Of a stretch of 64,000 bases of DNA, positions 17,689-28,441 are shown in pieces. The stretch covers positions 1 to 64,000 of the forward strand of contig JAEEYE010000005.1 in the NCBI GenBank assembly GCA_016291665.1. The letters run 5' to 3'. The translations under genes and the position numbers were made by a program. A model generated the notes under the pieces. The model did no database searches. It was not told the origin of the DNA and worked only from the letters and a program-made list of their open reading frames with translations. Origin of the DNA: Oxalobacter sp. (GTDB taxonomy: Bacteria; Pseudomonadota; Gammaproteobacteria; Burkholderiales; Burkholderiaceae_D). Positions within the stretch are counted from its first letter, which is position 1, and each line of letters starts with the position of its first letter.

Positions 17689-18120
17689 CGTAGGATTCCG
17701 CTTTGTGTGATGCTGTACTGTGGTTGACTAAATGGTTAATTGGTTTATTTTGCAATTTAAATGGCATAAGTAAGTGATAACTTATAAACATGCCTGTCTG
17801 TTATTAGTGGTAATGTGTTTGGATCAGTTTTGACAGTGTCTTTTGGCGGTGTTTTGAGGCATTAACCGTTAGGATGATTATGCGTTGCCCCAGAGGAATA
17901 AAGGCATAATTGGTCAAGGATCGATGGTCGGGCAAACCGGTGTGCAATGTATAAGAAGTTTGACGTGTAAAGGTTAATATGGATGGCAGGTACACACTTA
18001 CAAGTTGCTCTTAGCCGCCGGCTGATAATCGGTTGTGGTGTTGGATATGGTCAATAGTCTAAAGAGATTGTTGGACAGTGCGTTTGGAGAAGTTGACCGT
18101 TTGGGAGAAGAGGATTTGCA
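17689..18120. other. Unexplained 432-nt spacer between nuoD and nuoE
   Basis: No credible gene on either strand; the longest frame (minus strand, 17804-17995) has no recognisable protein and no good ribosome site. The first 100 nt are A/T-rich and contain ATAAGT...ACTTAT (6-bp arms near 17766-17785). TTGACA occurs near 17829 without a good -10 partner. The last 60 nt are purine-rich and lead into nuoE. It may hold an internal promoter, an mRNA processing site or a small RNA; none is demonstrated. Confidence 0.6.
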
Positions 18121-18600
18121 ATGCGCTTAAGTGTTGAGGCTTACCGGAAAATCGATAGGGAACTCGCCAAGTTCCCGCCGACAAAGAAGCTCTCTGCTGC
18201 TGTTGCTGCATTGACGGTTGCACAGGAGGAAAATGGTTGGTTGCCTCCTGAATTGATAGCGGAAGTGGCGGATTATCTGAAGGTGCCAGCTGCTGCGTTG
18301 ACGGAAGTGGCGAGCTTCTACAGTATGTTCAACACACATCCTATTGGTAAGTACAAACTAACTATCTGTGGAAACCTGCCCTGTGAGATGAGCGGATCGG
18401 CGATGCTGGTCGATTACCTGAAAGAAAAACTGGGTATTGGTGTTGGCGAAACGACAGAAGATGGCCTTTTTACGTTGGTGCAAGGTGAATGCATGGGGGC
18501 TTGTGGAGAGGGGCCTGTCATCTTGGTGAACAACCATGAGATGCATATGCAGATGACGCGTGAAAAAATCGATACGCTCATTGAGGAGCTTCGAGCATGA
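18121..18600 (+). CDS. nuoE: NADH-quinone oxidoreductase subunit E
   Basis: The 24-kDa-type subunit of the NADH dehydrogenase module, carrying 2Fe-2S cluster N1a. The 159-residue protein has ligands C83, C88, C124 and C128 (CGNLPC and CMGACG) in a thioredoxin-like fold, preceded by a helical bundle. The ATG at 18121 follows GAAGAGGA by 6 nt. The stop overlaps the nuoF start as ATGA, so the two are translationally coupled. Confidence 0.97.
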   Translation: MRLSVEAYRKIDRELAKFPPTKKLSAAVAALTVAQEENGWLPPELIAEVADYLKVPAAALTEVASFYSMFNTHPIGKYKLTICGNLPCEMSGSAMLVDYLKEKLGIGVGETTEDGLFTLVQGECMGACGEGPVILVNNHEMHMQMTREKIDTLIEELRA

Positions 18601-19886
18601 CGGTATTCCATGGACAGCACCGACATTCCCTGCTTTTTTCAGGCATTACGGGTGCGAACTGGGGATTGGATAGCTATATGTCTCGGGGTGGCTATGCCCA
18701 GCTCAAAAGGATTTTGACACAGAAAGTTTTACCCGATGAGATTGTAGCAGAGGTTCAGGCGTCAGGCTTGCGTGGACGAGGTGGCGCAGGTTTCCCGACG
18801 GCAGTCAAATGGGGGTTCATGCCCAAGAATTACCCAGGACAGAAGTACCTCATCTGCAACGCGGATGAAAGTGAACCAGGCACCTTTAAGGACCGGGATA
18901 TCCTGCGATTTAATCCACATGCTGTCATAGAAGGGATGGCTATTGCCGCTTATGTGCTGGGTACGACTGTTGGCTATACCTATATTCATGGCGAAATCAT
19001 GGCGATTTACCGCCAGTTTGAACAGGCAATCCGTGAGGCTTATCAAGCGGGCTTTTTAGGCAAAGGTATCTTGGGCTCAGCTGTGGATTTTGATCTCCAT
19101 GCTGTTCATGGTTATGGCGCCTATGTGTGTGGCGAAGAAACGGCGCTTTTAGAGTCTTTAGAAGGTAAGCGTGGGCAGCCGCGGTTTAAACCCCCTTTCC
19201 CGGCCCAAAGAGGTCTCTATGGCCAGCCTACGACGGTAAACAATGTCGAAACACTCGCCTACCTGCCGTTCATTATGGCAATGGGAGGCAAAGCGTATGC
19301 AGACCTTGGGGTCAATGGCGCCAAAGGCATGAAGGTTTTTCCGGTATCTGGGGATGTTGAAAGGCCTGGGTGCTATGAAATTCCGTTGGGGACGCCTTTT
19401 AAGGATCTCTTGGCCATGGCTGGCGGCGTTAAAGATGGGCGGGTAATGAAGGCTGTGATTCCAGGCGGTGTCTCATCGCCAGTCCTACCTGCCGGTGTTA
19501 TGATGGAATTGGACCTTGATTACAGTGCAATTACCGAAGCGGGCTCTATGATGGGCACGGGAGGTGTTATTGTCTTGGATGAAACACGTTCAATGGTTAG
19601 TGCTCTATTAAATATTGCCCGCTTTTACTGTAATGAGTCATGTGGGCAATGTACCCCTTGTCGTGAAGGGACGGCATGGATGGTCAGGTTGTTAGAGCGG
19701 ATTGCTGCTAAAAAAGCGTCTGAGCATGATATTGATTTGTTGGATGCGGTGGCGGCCGGTATTCAGGGGCGGACAGTCTGTGCTTTAGGTGAGGCCGCTG
19801 CATTGCCGGTCAGGTCTTTTTTGAAACATTTCCGTCACGAGTTTTTAGCTTGTTGTGTTGGGCATGGAGGAGCGCCTGTCGCGTAA
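18597..19886 (+). CDS. nuoF: NADH-quinone oxidoreductase subunit F
   Basis: The NADH-binding 51-kDa-type subunit. The 429-residue protein carries the NADH/FMN motif [16 protein letters not shown] (about 60-75), the FMN segment [14 protein letters not shown], and the N3 4Fe-4S ligands C349, C352, C355 and C395. The C-terminal tail ([12 protein letters not shown]) is unlike the usual basic/Tyr-rich end, but the cluster domain is complete. It overlaps nuoE by 4 nt; nuoG begins about 10 nt downstream. Confidence 0.97.
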   Translation: MTVFHGQHRHSLLFSGITGANWGLDSYMSRGGYAQLKRILTQKVLPDEIVAEVQASGLRGRGGAGFPTAVKWGFMPKNYPGQKYLICNADESEPGTFKDRDILRFNPHAVIEGMAIAAYVLGTTVGYTYIHGEIMAIYRQFEQAIREAYQAGFLGKGILGSAVDFDLHAVHGYGAYVCGEETALLESLEGKRGQPRFKPPFPAQRGLYGQPTTVNNVETLAYLPFIMAMGGKAYADLGVNGAKGMKVFPVSGDVERPGCYEIPLGTPFKDLLAMAGGVKDGRVMKAVIPGGVSSPVLPAGVMMELDLDYSAITEAGSMMGTGGVIVLDETRSMVSALLNIARFYCNESCGQCTPCREGTAWMVRLLERIAAKKASEHDIDLLDAVAAGIQGRTVCALGEAAALPVRSFLKHFRHEFLACCVGHGGAPVA

Positions 19887-19896
19887 GCCAGGTTGC

Positions 19897-22227
19897 ATGA
19901 AGATGGAATTTGAGATTGATGGCAGAAAGGTACAGGCCAAGCGGGGCGCATCCGTGCTGGATGCTGCACTTGATGCTGGTATTGCGATACCGCATTTCTG
20001 CTATCACAAAAAACTCTCTGTCACTGCAGGCTGCCGTATGTGCATGGTGGATGTCCATACGATGCCAAGGCCGATTCCTGCATGCGCTACACCTGTGACC
20101 GAAGGTATGGTTGTCCATACCGATACGGAACGTGTCAGGGAGGCGCGTCGTTCGGTGATGGAATTCCTGCTGATCAACCATCCATTGGATTGCCCTGTTT
20201 GTGACCAAGGAGGCGAGTGCCGTTTGCAAGATTATTCAGAAGCGTACGGTATTGACAGGACGCGTTACCAGGAAGAGAAACGGGTTTCCTTTGTTAAGGA
20301 CATTGGCCCATTAATCTCCATGCAGTCGATGTCCCGTTGCATCCAATGCACACGGTGTGTGCGGTTCTGCCAGGAAATCGCAGGTGTTACGGAACTGACG
20401 ATGATCGGCCGTGGTGAAAGTATTGCGGTTGCTCCATTGCCTGATAAGTGGGTGGATTCTGAACTCTCGGGTAATCTGGTGGATGTCTGCCCTGTGGGGG
20501 CTTTGACGTCCAAACCTTTCCTCTTTAGTGCCCGTGTGTGGGAATTGGCATCGAATAAAGCAGTAAGTCCGCATGACAGTTTGGGATCCAATTTGGTTGT
20601 CCAGTCCCGTGAAGGACAGGTTCTTCGAGTGTTGCCTTTTGAGAATGAGGCAGTGAATGAATGCTGGTTGTCCGACAGGGATCGTTTTTCTTATGAAGCG
20701 CTAAACAGCTCTGAGCGGTTGTGCTGCCCGATGGTTAAACAGGGCGGACAGTGGCTTGAGACGGACTGGCAGACAGCGTTAAGTTATGTGGCCCACGGCC
20801 TCAAGAATATTGCGGCTGAGCATGGCAATTCGGCTTTGGCTGGGCTTGCATCCCCTCAGGCGACGGTTGAAGAACTTTATCTGTTGCAGAAACTGCTCCG
20901 TGCCTTAGGCAGTGAAAAAATCGAATATCGGTTGCGCCATCAGGATGCTCGCTTGGATGCTACCCGTATTGTCCCGTGGTTGGGCATGGCGGTTTCTGAT
21001 GTTGCTCAACTTAACAGCGTGTTCTTTGTGGGATGTTCGTTGCGTCAGGAAGCCCCTTTATTGGCATTGCGGTTCCGACAGGCAGTAAAAGCAGGGGCAG
21101 AAGTGAATCGCATCCATCTGTGTGATGAGGATTGGTTGATGCCTATTGCCAACCAGATGGTGAGTGTGCCTGTGGATTGGCCACAACTTCTGGCATCTGT
21201 TGTTAAGGCAACGGCTTTGGAATTGGGTATTCCGGTTCCTGAGATGGCATATAAGGCAAAAGTGTTGCCGGAGGCAACGGCAATAGCCCAGTCTTTAATC
21301 CAAGGAACCCAGAAAGCCATCTTGTTGGGGACAATGGCGCTTGGGCATCGTGAAGCGGCTGTTCTCCTGTCGCTTTGTACTTGGCTTGCATCCCATACAC
21401 GGGCAACATTGGGTTGCCTGCCTGCTGGTGCTAATGGGGTTGGCGGCATGGTTGCTAAAGCTCTTCCTGCACCAGGATCGGGGCAAACGTTGCAAACCAT
21501 CCAGTCCGCGTCGTCTAAGGCCTTTTTATTACTCCATACAGAACCAGAACTGGAATCGTTTTGCCAACCCGCGATGGCACAGGCGCTCAAGCAGGCGGAT
21601 ATGGTAGTGATGATGAGTCCTTTCAGACAGGGGCTTGATTATGCCGATGTCCTGCTTCCCGTTTCACCTTTTACCGAGACGTCCGGTACGTTCATCAATT
21701 TGGAAGGGCGCATACAGTCTTTTACAGCGTCTGTTGACCCGTTGGGTAGTACCCGGCCTGCTTGGAAAGTTTTACGCGTGTTGGGTAACTTCTTAGGATT
21801 GGCAGGTTTTGACTTTGATTCGTCTGAGGCGGTGTTGCATGAATGCTTGGATGGCGTTGACCTGAATAAGATGTTGAAAAATACACTAGACGATGTACTT
21901 GAGGTAGCACCTGAAGGTGGCGCTGGGATGTACCGAATCGGGGATATGCCGATGCTTTTTGCAGACCAGATTGTGCGCAGGGCAGTCGCCTTGCAGAAGA
22001 CAGTTTGGGCGAAAGCGCCTGAGGTTCAATTGCCCGTTGCACTTTTTACGTCGTTAGGGCTTCAAGATGGCGAAAAAGTCCGCGTTACCCAGGCATATGG
22101 GGAACAGGTTTTACCAGCAAAACGGGATGTTACTTTGCCAGAAAATGCTATTCGGATTGTATCGGGGCACCGCGATACAGCTATGTTGGGGCCTGTTGAT
22201 GGTTGGGTGGAGGTGGCGCGCGTATGA
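19897..22227 (+). CDS. nuoG: NADH-quinone oxidoreductase subunit G
   Basis: The 75-kDa-type subunit that wires electrons from the NADH module towards the quinone. The 776-residue protein starts with a ferredoxin domain: 2Fe-2S ligands C35, C46, C49, C63; N5 ligands H95, C99, C102, C108; N6 ligands C148, C151, C154 plus a Cys in DVCPVGA. A molybdopterin-oxidoreductase-like domain without a functional cofactor site follows. The frame opens at 19855 inside nuoF, but the ATG at 19897 gives the conserved N-terminus; 19903 is also possible. It overlaps nuoH by 4 nt. Confidence 0.95.
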   Translation: MKMEFEIDGRKVQAKRGASVLDAALDAGIAIPHFCYHKKLSVTAGCRMCMVDVHTMPRPIPACATPVTEGMVVHTDTERVREARRSVMEFLLINHPLDCPVCDQGGECRLQDYSEAYGIDRTRYQEEKRVSFVKDIGPLISMQSMSRCIQCTRCVRFCQEIAGVTELTMIGRGESIAVAPLPDKWVDSELSGNLVDVCPVGALTSKPFLFSARVWELASNKAVSPHDSLGSNLVVQSREGQVLRVLPFENEAVNECWLSDRDRFSYEALNSSERLCCPMVKQGGQWLETDWQTALSYVAHGLKNIAAEHGNSALAGLASPQATVEELYLLQKLLRALGSEKIEYRLRHQDARLDATRIVPWLGMAVSDVAQLNSVFFVGCSLRQEAPLLALRFRQAVKAGAEVNRIHLCDEDWLMPIANQMVSVPVDWPQLLASVVKATALELGIPVPEMAYKAKVLPEATAIAQSLIQGTQKAILLGTMALGHREAAVLLSLCTWLASHTRATLGCLPAGANGVGGMVAKALPAPGSGQTLQTIQSASSKAFLLLHTEPELESFCQPAMAQALKQADMVVMMSPFRQGLDYADVLLPVSPFTETSGTFINLEGRIQSFTASVDPLGSTRPAWKVLRVLGNFLGLAGFDFDSSEAVLHECLDGVDLNKMLKNTLDDVLEVAPEGGAGMYRIGDMPMLFADQIVRRAVALQKTVWAKAPEVQLPVALFTSLGLQDGEKVRVTQAYGEQVLPAKRDVTLPENAIRIVSGHRDTAMLGPVDGWVEVARV

Positions 22228-23300
22228 TGGTCTGGTTCTTAGAGACGACGCACCACTATGGCCGGATGGTCTTTGGCCCGTTCTGGCATATTGTCTGGAT
22301 TATGATCTTAATTGGCGTCATCTTGGCCGTTATTTTGGGCTTGATGACGTTTCTGACGTTGTGGGAACGTAAGGTCATTGGCTGGATGCATGCGCGTTTG
22401 GGCCCAAACCGTGTGGGGCCACTCGGCCTGATTCAACCGATTGCGGATGCAATCAAGCTGCTTTTAAAAGAAATCATTGTTCCAGATAAAGCAGATAAAG
22501 CGGTTTTTTGGTTGGCGCCAGTCTTGGTGGTTATCCCTGCGTTGACTGCATGGGCGGTACTGCCGTTTGATGCGGGTGTCGTTTTGGCCAATGTTGATGC
22601 CGGGCTCCTCTTTGTCATGGCGATTACCTCGGTGGGTATTTATGGGGTGATGTTGGCAGGCTGGGCCTCGAATTCACGCTATGCGCTCTTGGGAGCAGTG
22701 CGTGCTGCCGCGCAGATGGTCTCATTTGGTATTCCCTTGGGTTTTGTGTTGTTGACGGTCTTGTTGGTCTCAGGGAGTCTTAACCTGTCAGATATTGTGA
22801 CGGCGCAGGCCAATGGTTTTTTTGCGTCGATGGGACTTTCCTGCTTATCGTGGAATTGGTTGCCATTGTTGCCGCTTTTTGTGGTTTATCTCGTTTGTGC
22901 GATTGCAGAGACGGGACGCCATCCGTTCGATGCAGTGGAAGGCGAATCGGAAATTGTGGCCGGGCACATGGTTGAGTATTCGGGGATGGCCTTTGCGATG
23001 TTTTATATGGCCGAATACCTTAATATCATCCTCTTTTCTGCGTTGGCATCGATTATGTTTCTGGGAGGGTGGCTTGCACCATTTGATGTTGCCTTCTTAT
23101 CTTGGGTACCAGGTTGGATTTGGTTGGCTGGTAAGACCTTTGTCATTGTTTTTGTTTTCATTTGGGTGCGGGGGACTTTCCCACGTTTCCGTTACGACCA
23201 TACGATGCGCTTGGGCTGGAAAATTATGATTCCGGTGACATTGGCTTATCTAGTTTTCGTCGCCTGCTGGATGCAGACGCCTTTTAATATTTGGCATTGA
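22224..23300 (+). CDS. nuoH: NADH-quinone oxidoreductase subunit H
   Basis: The membrane subunit that links the peripheral arm to the proton-pumping arm and forms part of the quinone chamber. The 358-residue protein has about eight helices and the conserved cytoplasmic loops [20 protein letters not shown] and [16 protein letters not shown], plus the C-terminal [10 protein letters not shown] loop. The start at 22224 overlaps the nuoG stop (ATGA), with GGAGG about 10 nt before it; ATG 22227 is adjacent and equally possible. Confidence 0.96.
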   Translation: MMVWFLETTHHYGRMVFGPFWHIVWIMILIGVILAVILGLMTFLTLWERKVIGWMHARLGPNRVGPLGLIQPIADAIKLLLKEIIVPDKADKAVFWLAPVLVVIPALTAWAVLPFDAGVVLANVDAGLLFVMAITSVGIYGVMLAGWASNSRYALLGAVRAAAQMVSFGIPLGFVLLTVLLVSGSLNLSDIVTAQANGFFASMGLSCLSWNWLPLLPLFVVYLVCAIAETGRHPFDAVEGESEIVAGHMVEYSGMAFAMFYMAEYLNIILFSALASIMFLGGWLAPFDVAFLSWVPGWIWLAGKTFVIVFVFIWVRGTFPRFRYDHTMRLGWKIMIPVTLAYLVFVACWMQTPFNIWH

Positions 23301-23308
23301 GGTTGGCG

Positions 23309-23788
23309 ATGAAACACTGGATAAAGGCGTTTTCACTAGTTGAACTCTTTGAAGGGTTGTTTTTGACCCTAAGGATCATGTTCCGCGCCAAGCCAACTGT
23401 CCGCTATCCTGAAGAAAGGACACCTTATTCCCCACGTTTTCGGGGAATGCATGCTTTGATGAAGACTCGTGATGGTGCAGAAAGGTGTATCGGGTGCAAA
23501 CTGTGTGAAGCGGCTTGTCCGTCGCAGGCGATTACCATTGTGTCTGGAGCCAATGCCGATGGTAAAAGATGTGCCGTCAGTTATGAGATAGATCAGGGAA
23601 AATGCATTTTCTGTGGTATATGTGAAGAAGCATGCCCAGTGGATGCCATTGTGCATACGAAGCAGTTTGAATATATTGCCGAACAAAGGGAAGGGTTGCG
23701 CTTCCCTAAAGAGACACTGTTGATGGTGGGTGACTCCTATCAGGAAGAGATTGAAGCGGCCAAAGCAGCGGATGCGCGTTACCGTTAA
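23309..23788 (+). CDS. nuoI: NADH-quinone oxidoreductase subunit I
   Basis: The 8Fe ferredoxin-like subunit carrying clusters N6a and N6b between NuoG and NuoB. The 159-residue protein has two C-x2-C-x2-C-x3-C motifs at 60-70 and 99-109, after an amphipathic N-terminal helix that lies on the membrane. The ATG at 23309 has GAGG 6 nt upstream and starts the conserved MKHWIKAFSL; the open frame reaches 23291 but overlaps nuoH. Confidence 0.97.
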   Translation: MKHWIKAFSLVELFEGLFLTLRIMFRAKPTVRYPEERTPYSPRFRGMHALMKTRDGAERCIGCKLCEAACPSQAITIVSGANADGKRCAVSYEIDQGKCIFCGICEEACPVDAIVHTKQFEYIAEQREGLRFPKETLLMVGDSYQEEIEAAKAADARYR

Positions 23789-23802
23789 AGGGAAACGATG
23801 TG

Positions 23803-24450
23803 ATGGAATGGTTTGAGACAGCACTTTTTTATAGCTTTGCCATCATTTTGCTTGGCTCAGCTGTGTGCGTTGTCGTCGCTAAAAATCCCGTGCATTCCGT
23901 CCTTTATCTCGTCTTGAGTTTCTTTACGGGGGGCGCTTTATGGCTGTTGCTCCAAGCCGAATTCCTCGCCATGATTTTGATGTTGGTTTATGTTGGCGCG
24001 GTGATGGTGCTTTTCCTTTTTGTTGTGATGATGGTGGATTTTGACATTGCAACCATCAAGCGCATTGCATTGCAGAACCTGGCCGCAGCAGTCGTTGTAG
24101 GTAGCCTGATGGCAGCGGAAATGGTAGCGGTCATTTATCGGGGTTTTGCCAGGGGCTCTACCAGTGTGCCGGATGTGGCTTCGCAGATTGGTTTGACGGC
24201 AGAAATAGGGAAAGTCCTTTTTTCACGTTATCTGCTCCAGATTGAATTGGCCGCGATGCTCCTTTTGGTGGCATTGATTGCAGCGGTAGTGTTGACAATC
24301 AGGCGGCGCAATGATGCCCAATACACGCGGGCAGAAGTTGCTGTCCGGGTCGATCCAAAAGATAGGCTTCAGATGATTGATATTGCGCCTGAGAAGAGGG
24401 CGCAGGTGGGCGGAGAAACAGATAGTGCGCAAAAGGGAGACCAGCCATGA
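23803..24450 (+). CDS. nuoJ: NADH-quinone oxidoreductase subunit J
   Basis: A membrane subunit (215 residues, five helices) beside NuoK and NuoN in the proton-translocating arm. The segment [18 protein letters not shown] and the pi-bulge-type helix [17 protein letters not shown] are clear family marks. A hydrophilic C-terminal tail of about 45 residues extends past the last helix. The start is ATG 23803 or GTG 23800, both downstream of AAAGGGAAA. It overlaps nuoK by 4 nt. Confidence 0.96.
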   Translation: MEWFETALFYSFAIILLGSAVCVVVAKNPVHSVLYLVLSFFTGGALWLLLQAEFLAMILMLVYVGAVMVLFLFVVMMVDFDIATIKRIALQNLAAAVVVGSLMAAEMVAVIYRGFARGSTSVPDVASQIGLTAEIGKVLFSRYLLQIELAAMLLLVALIAAVVLTIRRRNDAQYTRAEVAVRVDPKDRLQMIDIAPEKRAQVGGETDSAQKGDQP

Positions 24451-24755
24451 CGGTTACCCTGATGCATTACCTGATTCTGGGCGCGTTGCTTTTTGCGGTG
24501 TCCGTTGTTGGGATTTTCTTAAACCGCCGCAACCTGATTGTGCTTTTGATGTCGATTGAGTTGATGCTTTTGTCGGTTAACCTGAACTTTGTTGCTTTTT
24601 CCAGATGGCTTGGTGATGTCAATGGCCAGATTTTTGTTTTCTTCATCCTGATGGTCGCTGCTGCTGAAACGGCGATTGGGCTTGGGATTTTAGTTGTCCT
24701 TTTCAGGAAAATCCGCTCGGTCAAGGCTGATGACATGGATGGGTTAAGGGGGTAG
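24447..24755 (+). CDS. nuoK: NADH-quinone oxidoreductase subunit K
   Basis: An antiporter-related membrane subunit of 102 residues with three helices. The two buried glutamates needed for proton transfer in this family are seen in [14 protein letters not shown] and [13 protein letters not shown]. It starts with ATGA overlapping nuoJ; nuoL begins 31 nt downstream. Confidence 0.97.
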   Translation: MTVTLMHYLILGALLFAVSVVGIFLNRRNLIVLLMSIELMLLSVNLNFVAFSRWLGDVNGQIFVFFILMVAAAETAIGLGILVVLFRKIRSVKADDMDGLRG

Positions 24756-24786
24756 CGATGGTAGCAACTAGGCAGAAAGGATGCGT

Positions 24787-26922
24787 ATGCAAGAACAGCT
24801 AAGTACAACGCTGTTGTTGGTTGCATTGCTTGCGCCTTTAGTTGGCGCGTTGCTCACAGGCCTTTTGGGTACCCGTTTTGGTCATGGCGTGGTAGGGCGT
24901 CGCATGTCCATGGGGTTTGCCATTGCTGGTCTGTCCGTATCGTTTGTGGCGTCGCTCATCGTGCTTTTCGCGGTGATGGATGGGGCGCGGTATGACGTGG
25001 ATCTCTATACTTGGATGACACTGGGTAAGAGCAGGTTGGGGATTGGTTTTTTGGTTGACACCCTCTCAGCCATGATGATGGCGGTAGTTACGGCCATTTC
25101 CCTTCTGGTACATATTTACTCGGTGGCTTATATGGCAGAAGAACGTGATGTTCCCCGTTTTTTTGCCTACCTGTCGCTCTTTACATTCAGTATGTTGGCG
25201 CTTGTCATGGGCAACAACGTCATCCAACTCTTTTTTGGGTGGGAAGCTGTCGGCGTGATGTCTTACCTGTTGATCGGTTTTTGGCTCGAAAAGCGCGAAG
25301 CCACGTCCGCAGGTCTGAAAGCCTTCTTGGTCAACCGTATTGGCGATTTGGGATTCATCATTGGCCTGGGTATGATTTTCGCCTATACGGGATCAGTCCA
25401 TTATGCGGATATCTTTGGGTGCCGTGACAAACTCTTGGACACGGTGGTACCTGGCTTGGGTGTGAGTGCTGTGACGGCCATCTGTTTGTTCCTTTTTATT
25501 GGCGCGATTGGTAAGTCTGCCCAGTTCCCACTCCATGTATGGTTGCCTGATTCGATGGAAGGGCCAACTCCTGTCTCGGCTTTAATTCATGCGGCAACGA
25601 TGGTGACTGCCGGTATCTTTATGGTCAGCAGGCTTTCCCCGCTTTATGAATGCTCGGATCTGGCGCTGTCAGTCATCGTTATTATTGGTGCCATTACGGC
25701 GCTATTCATGGGTTTGGTTGCTATGGTGCAGACCGATATCAAACGTGTCATCGCGTTTTCGACGTTGTCACAGCTCGGTTATATGGTGGCTGCACTTGGT
25801 GCTTCTGCTTACCATACCGGTGTTTTCCACTTGATGACTCATGCGTTTTTCAAGGCACTGCTCTTTTTGGCGGCAGGTTCCGTGATCCTTGCAATGCACC
25901 ATGACCAAGATATCCGTCATATGGGCGCTTTGAGACAACAGATGCCTTGGACGTATCTGACGATGTTAATCGGTTCGTTGGCCTTGGTGGGGGCGCCGTT
26001 TTTTGCGGGGTTTTATTCCAAGGAATCGATTGTTGGGGCAGTGATGGCTTCAACGGTTCCAGGCGGAATCTTTGCCGCATTGGCTTTGATGGCCTGCCTA
26101 TTTGTGACCGGTTTTTATACGTTCAGGCTTTTTTTCCTTGTTTTCCATACCAAGACACGCTATCTGCGGCAGCAGCATATTAACCAACGGCTGGTTAATG
26201 AAGGAAAAGTCCCAGAGAACGGAGAAGAAATCGGCATGTTGCCAGGTGACAAGCCTGAGGAGCAACCATGGCTTATCCGTGTTCCGTTGCTGTTACTGGC
26301 AGTTCCTTCGGTGGTGATTGGTTTTGTGGCTGTTGAGCCTTGGCTGTTCGGTGGCTTTTTTGATGGCGTGCTCTTTGTTGATTCAGCGCGCCATCCTGCA
26401 ATGGCTACCTTGGCGGCACATTTTAGTGGGGTCATCAGCATGACACTATGGGACATGCTGTCCCCATCATTTGCACTCGTTATGACTGGGATTGTAGCGG
26501 CTTGGTATCTTTATCAGGTAAAACCTGTTTTGGCTGTTAGATTGGGGCGTAAGATGCGGTTTTTGCATCGGCTGCTCTATGAACAGTATTACTTGAACCA
26601 ACTTTACCAAAAGACGGTGGTCGCAGGTGCTTTGGGCTTAGGACGGTGCTTATGGCAGTTTGTTGAAGTCAAGCTGATTGACCGATGGATTCTTGAAGGC
26701 CTTTTTGTGACGGGCGCAAAAAAACTCGGTAGTCTGGTCTTTAAGGTTGGGGATGCTTTTGTGATTGATGGCTTTATTGTGAATGGTAGTGCGCGGTTTG
26801 TTGCATGGGTAGCATCCATTGCCAGACACTTTCAGACAGGGTATATCTACCACTATATCCTTGTGATGGCCATTGGCCTTTTAGGTCTCTTGATTTGGAT
26901 GCTGCCTTTGGCAATGCGATAA
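24787..26922 (+). CDS. nuoL: NADH-quinone oxidoreductase subunit L
   Basis: The distal Mrp-antiporter-like proton-pumping subunit, with the long lateral helix. The 711-residue protein has about sixteen helices. The key glutamate is in LFFGWEAVGVMSYLLIGFW, the lysine in GAIGKSAQFPLHVWLPD, and a further lysine in the FKALLFLAAG helix. The in-frame ATG at 24781 abuts the ribosome site AGAAAGG, so I prefer ATG 24787, six bases after it. The C-terminal extension (lateral helix plus anchor) is intact. Confidence 0.96.
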   Translation: MQEQLSTTLLLVALLAPLVGALLTGLLGTRFGHGVVGRRMSMGFAIAGLSVSFVASLIVLFAVMDGARYDVDLYTWMTLGKSRLGIGFLVDTLSAMMMAVVTAISLLVHIYSVAYMAEERDVPRFFAYLSLFTFSMLALVMGNNVIQLFFGWEAVGVMSYLLIGFWLEKREATSAGLKAFLVNRIGDLGFIIGLGMIFAYTGSVHYADIFGCRDKLLDTVVPGLGVSAVTAICLFLFIGAIGKSAQFPLHVWLPDSMEGPTPVSALIHAATMVTAGIFMVSRLSPLYECSDLALSVIVIIGAITALFMGLVAMVQTDIKRVIAFSTLSQLGYMVAALGASAYHTGVFHLMTHAFFKALLFLAAGSVILAMHHDQDIRHMGALRQQMPWTYLTMLIGSLALVGAPFFAGFYSKESIVGAVMASTVPGGIFAALALMACLFVTGFYTFRLFFLVFHTKTRYLRQQHINQRLVNEGKVPENGEEIGMLPGDKPEEQPWLIRVPLLLLAVPSVVIGFVAVEPWLFGGFFDGVLFVDSARHPAMATLAAHFSGVISMTLWDMLSPSFALVMTGIVAAWYLYQVKPVLAVRLGRKMRFLHRLLYEQYYLNQLYQKTVVAGALGLGRCLWQFVEVKLIDRWILEGLFVTGAKKLGSLVFKVGDAFVIDGFIVNGSARFVAWVASIARHFQTGYIYHYILVMAIGLLGLLIWMLPLAMR

Positions 26923-26937
26923 GGACACTTGAATATT

Positions 26938-28431
26938 ATGCCAAATCTGATTAACGCGACGTTTCCTGTATTGTCACTGGCTATCTGGTTGCCGGTGGCC
27001 TTCGGCGTCCTCGTCTTGTTGGTTGGCAACGATAGTCGGGCTCAAATGGTCCGTTGGCTTTCCTTGCTGGGCTCATTGGTAGGATTGGCCGCCACATTGC
27101 CTCTGGTTTTTTGCTTTGACAACAGTGCCCATGGCCTACAGTTTGTGGAAAGGCATCCATGGATTACGCTTTTTAACGTCAACTATGACTTGGGTATTGA
27201 TGGGATATCACTGTGGCTAATTGTGATGACGGCGGCTATGCTGGTTGTTGTTGTCTTAGCGGGTTGGCAGATCATCCAGAAGCAGGTTGCCCAGTATATG
27301 GGGGCATTCCTGATTCTCTCGGGTTTGATGATTGGTGTTTTTGCGACGTTTGACGGGCTTTTGTTTTACGTTTTTTTTGAGGCTACCTTAATCCCGATGT
27401 TTATCATCATCGGTCTTTGGGGCGGAGAACGGCGCATCTATGCGGCCTTTAAGTTTTTCCTCTACACTTTCTTGGGCTCGTTGCCGATGCTGTTGGGCCT
27501 GATTTACCTTTACCTTGAGACCAAGAGTTTCAACCTGTATGACTGGTATGCGTTGAAATTGCCATTAACGCCACAGATATGGGTATTTTTGGCGTTTTTA
27601 TCGGCATTTGCCGTCAAGATACCGATGTGGCCGGTGCATACATGGCTACCTGATGCGCACGTTGAAGCGCCAACCGGCGGGTCGGTTATCCTGGCAGCCA
27701 TTATGCTGAAGCTGGGGGCATATGGGTTTACGCGGTTTTCCTTGCCGATTGTTCCGGATGCGTGCCGACATCTTGACTGGCTGATTATCGGACTCTCTTT
27801 GACAGCGGTTATTTATATTGGCCTGGTTGCTTTGGTGCAAAAGGACATGAAAAAACTCATTGCCTATTCGTCTGTTGCGCATATGGGTTTTGTGACCTTG
27901 GGCTTTTTCCTCTTTGAAGAAAGTGCGTTGGATGGTGCCATTGTCCAGATGGTCTCCCACGGTCTTGTGTCTGCTGCCATGTTCCTGTGTGTTGGGGTGC
28001 TCTATGACCGGATGCATACGCGGGAGATTGCAGACTATGGGGGGGTCGTGCATGTGATGCCGCGGTTTGCTGCCTTTTTTGTCCTCTTTGCGTTTGCCAA
28101 TATTGGCTTGCCTGGGACTTCCGGCTTTGCTGGTGAAGTCTTGGTCATCATGGGGGCTGTCAAGGTCAATCCATGGATTGCATGTGCGGCTGGTCTCTCA
28201 TTGGTTTTAGGCGCTGCCTATACACTGTGGATGATTAAGCGCGTGCTGTATGGCGAAGTAACCAATGAAGCGGTCGCCGCGTTGAAGGATATTGGATTGC
28301 GAGAAGCCTTCATCCTGGGTGTCATTGCATTGGCCGTCCTTGCAATCGGTCTTTATCCTGCCCTGATTACGGATGCCATGCAGGTTTCAGTGACAGACCT
28401 GATGGCGTTGTCCGGACAGACCAAACTCTAG
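26938..28431 (+). CDS. nuoM: NADH-quinone oxidoreductase subunit M
   Basis: An antiporter-like proton-pumping subunit of about fourteen helices and 497 residues. It has the glutamate in FYVFFEATLIPMFIIIGLW, the lysine in FAVKIPMWPVHTWLPDAHVEAP, and the downstream LVQKDMKKLIAYSSVAHMG segment. ATG 26938 is used here; a TTG at 26929, closer to the AAGGA ribosome site, would add three residues and cannot be excluded. It is followed after 10 nt by nuoN. Confidence 0.95.
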   Translation: MPNLINATFPVLSLAIWLPVAFGVLVLLVGNDSRAQMVRWLSLLGSLVGLAATLPLVFCFDNSAHGLQFVERHPWITLFNVNYDLGIDGISLWLIVMTAAMLVVVVLAGWQIIQKQVAQYMGAFLILSGLMIGVFATFDGLLFYVFFEATLIPMFIIIGLWGGERRIYAAFKFFLYTFLGSLPMLLGLIYLYLETKSFNLYDWYALKLPLTPQIWVFLAFLSAFAVKIPMWPVHTWLPDAHVEAPTGGSVILAAIMLKLGAYGFTRFSLPIVPDACRHLDWLIIGLSLTAVIYIGLVALVQKDMKKLIAYSSVAHMGFVTLGFFLFEESALDGAIVQMVSHGLVSAAMFLCVGVLYDRMHTREIADYGGVVHVMPRFAAFFVLFAFANIGLPGTSGFAGEVLVIMGAVKVNPWIACAAGLSLVLGAAYTLWMIKRVLYGEVTNEAVAALKDIGLREAFILGVIALAVLAIGLYPALITDAMQVSVTDLMALSGQTKL

Positions 28432-28441
28432 GATAGCGCCA

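Noticed and set aside
17804..17995. 63-codon minus-strand frame in the nuoD-nuoE spacer
   Set aside because: No ribosome site, no recognisable sequence, opposite to operon direction; kept only as part of the unexplained spacer.
21045..21590. Minus-strand frame of 181 codons inside nuoG
   Set aside because: Antisense shadow within a gene whose plus-strand protein is intact and conserved.
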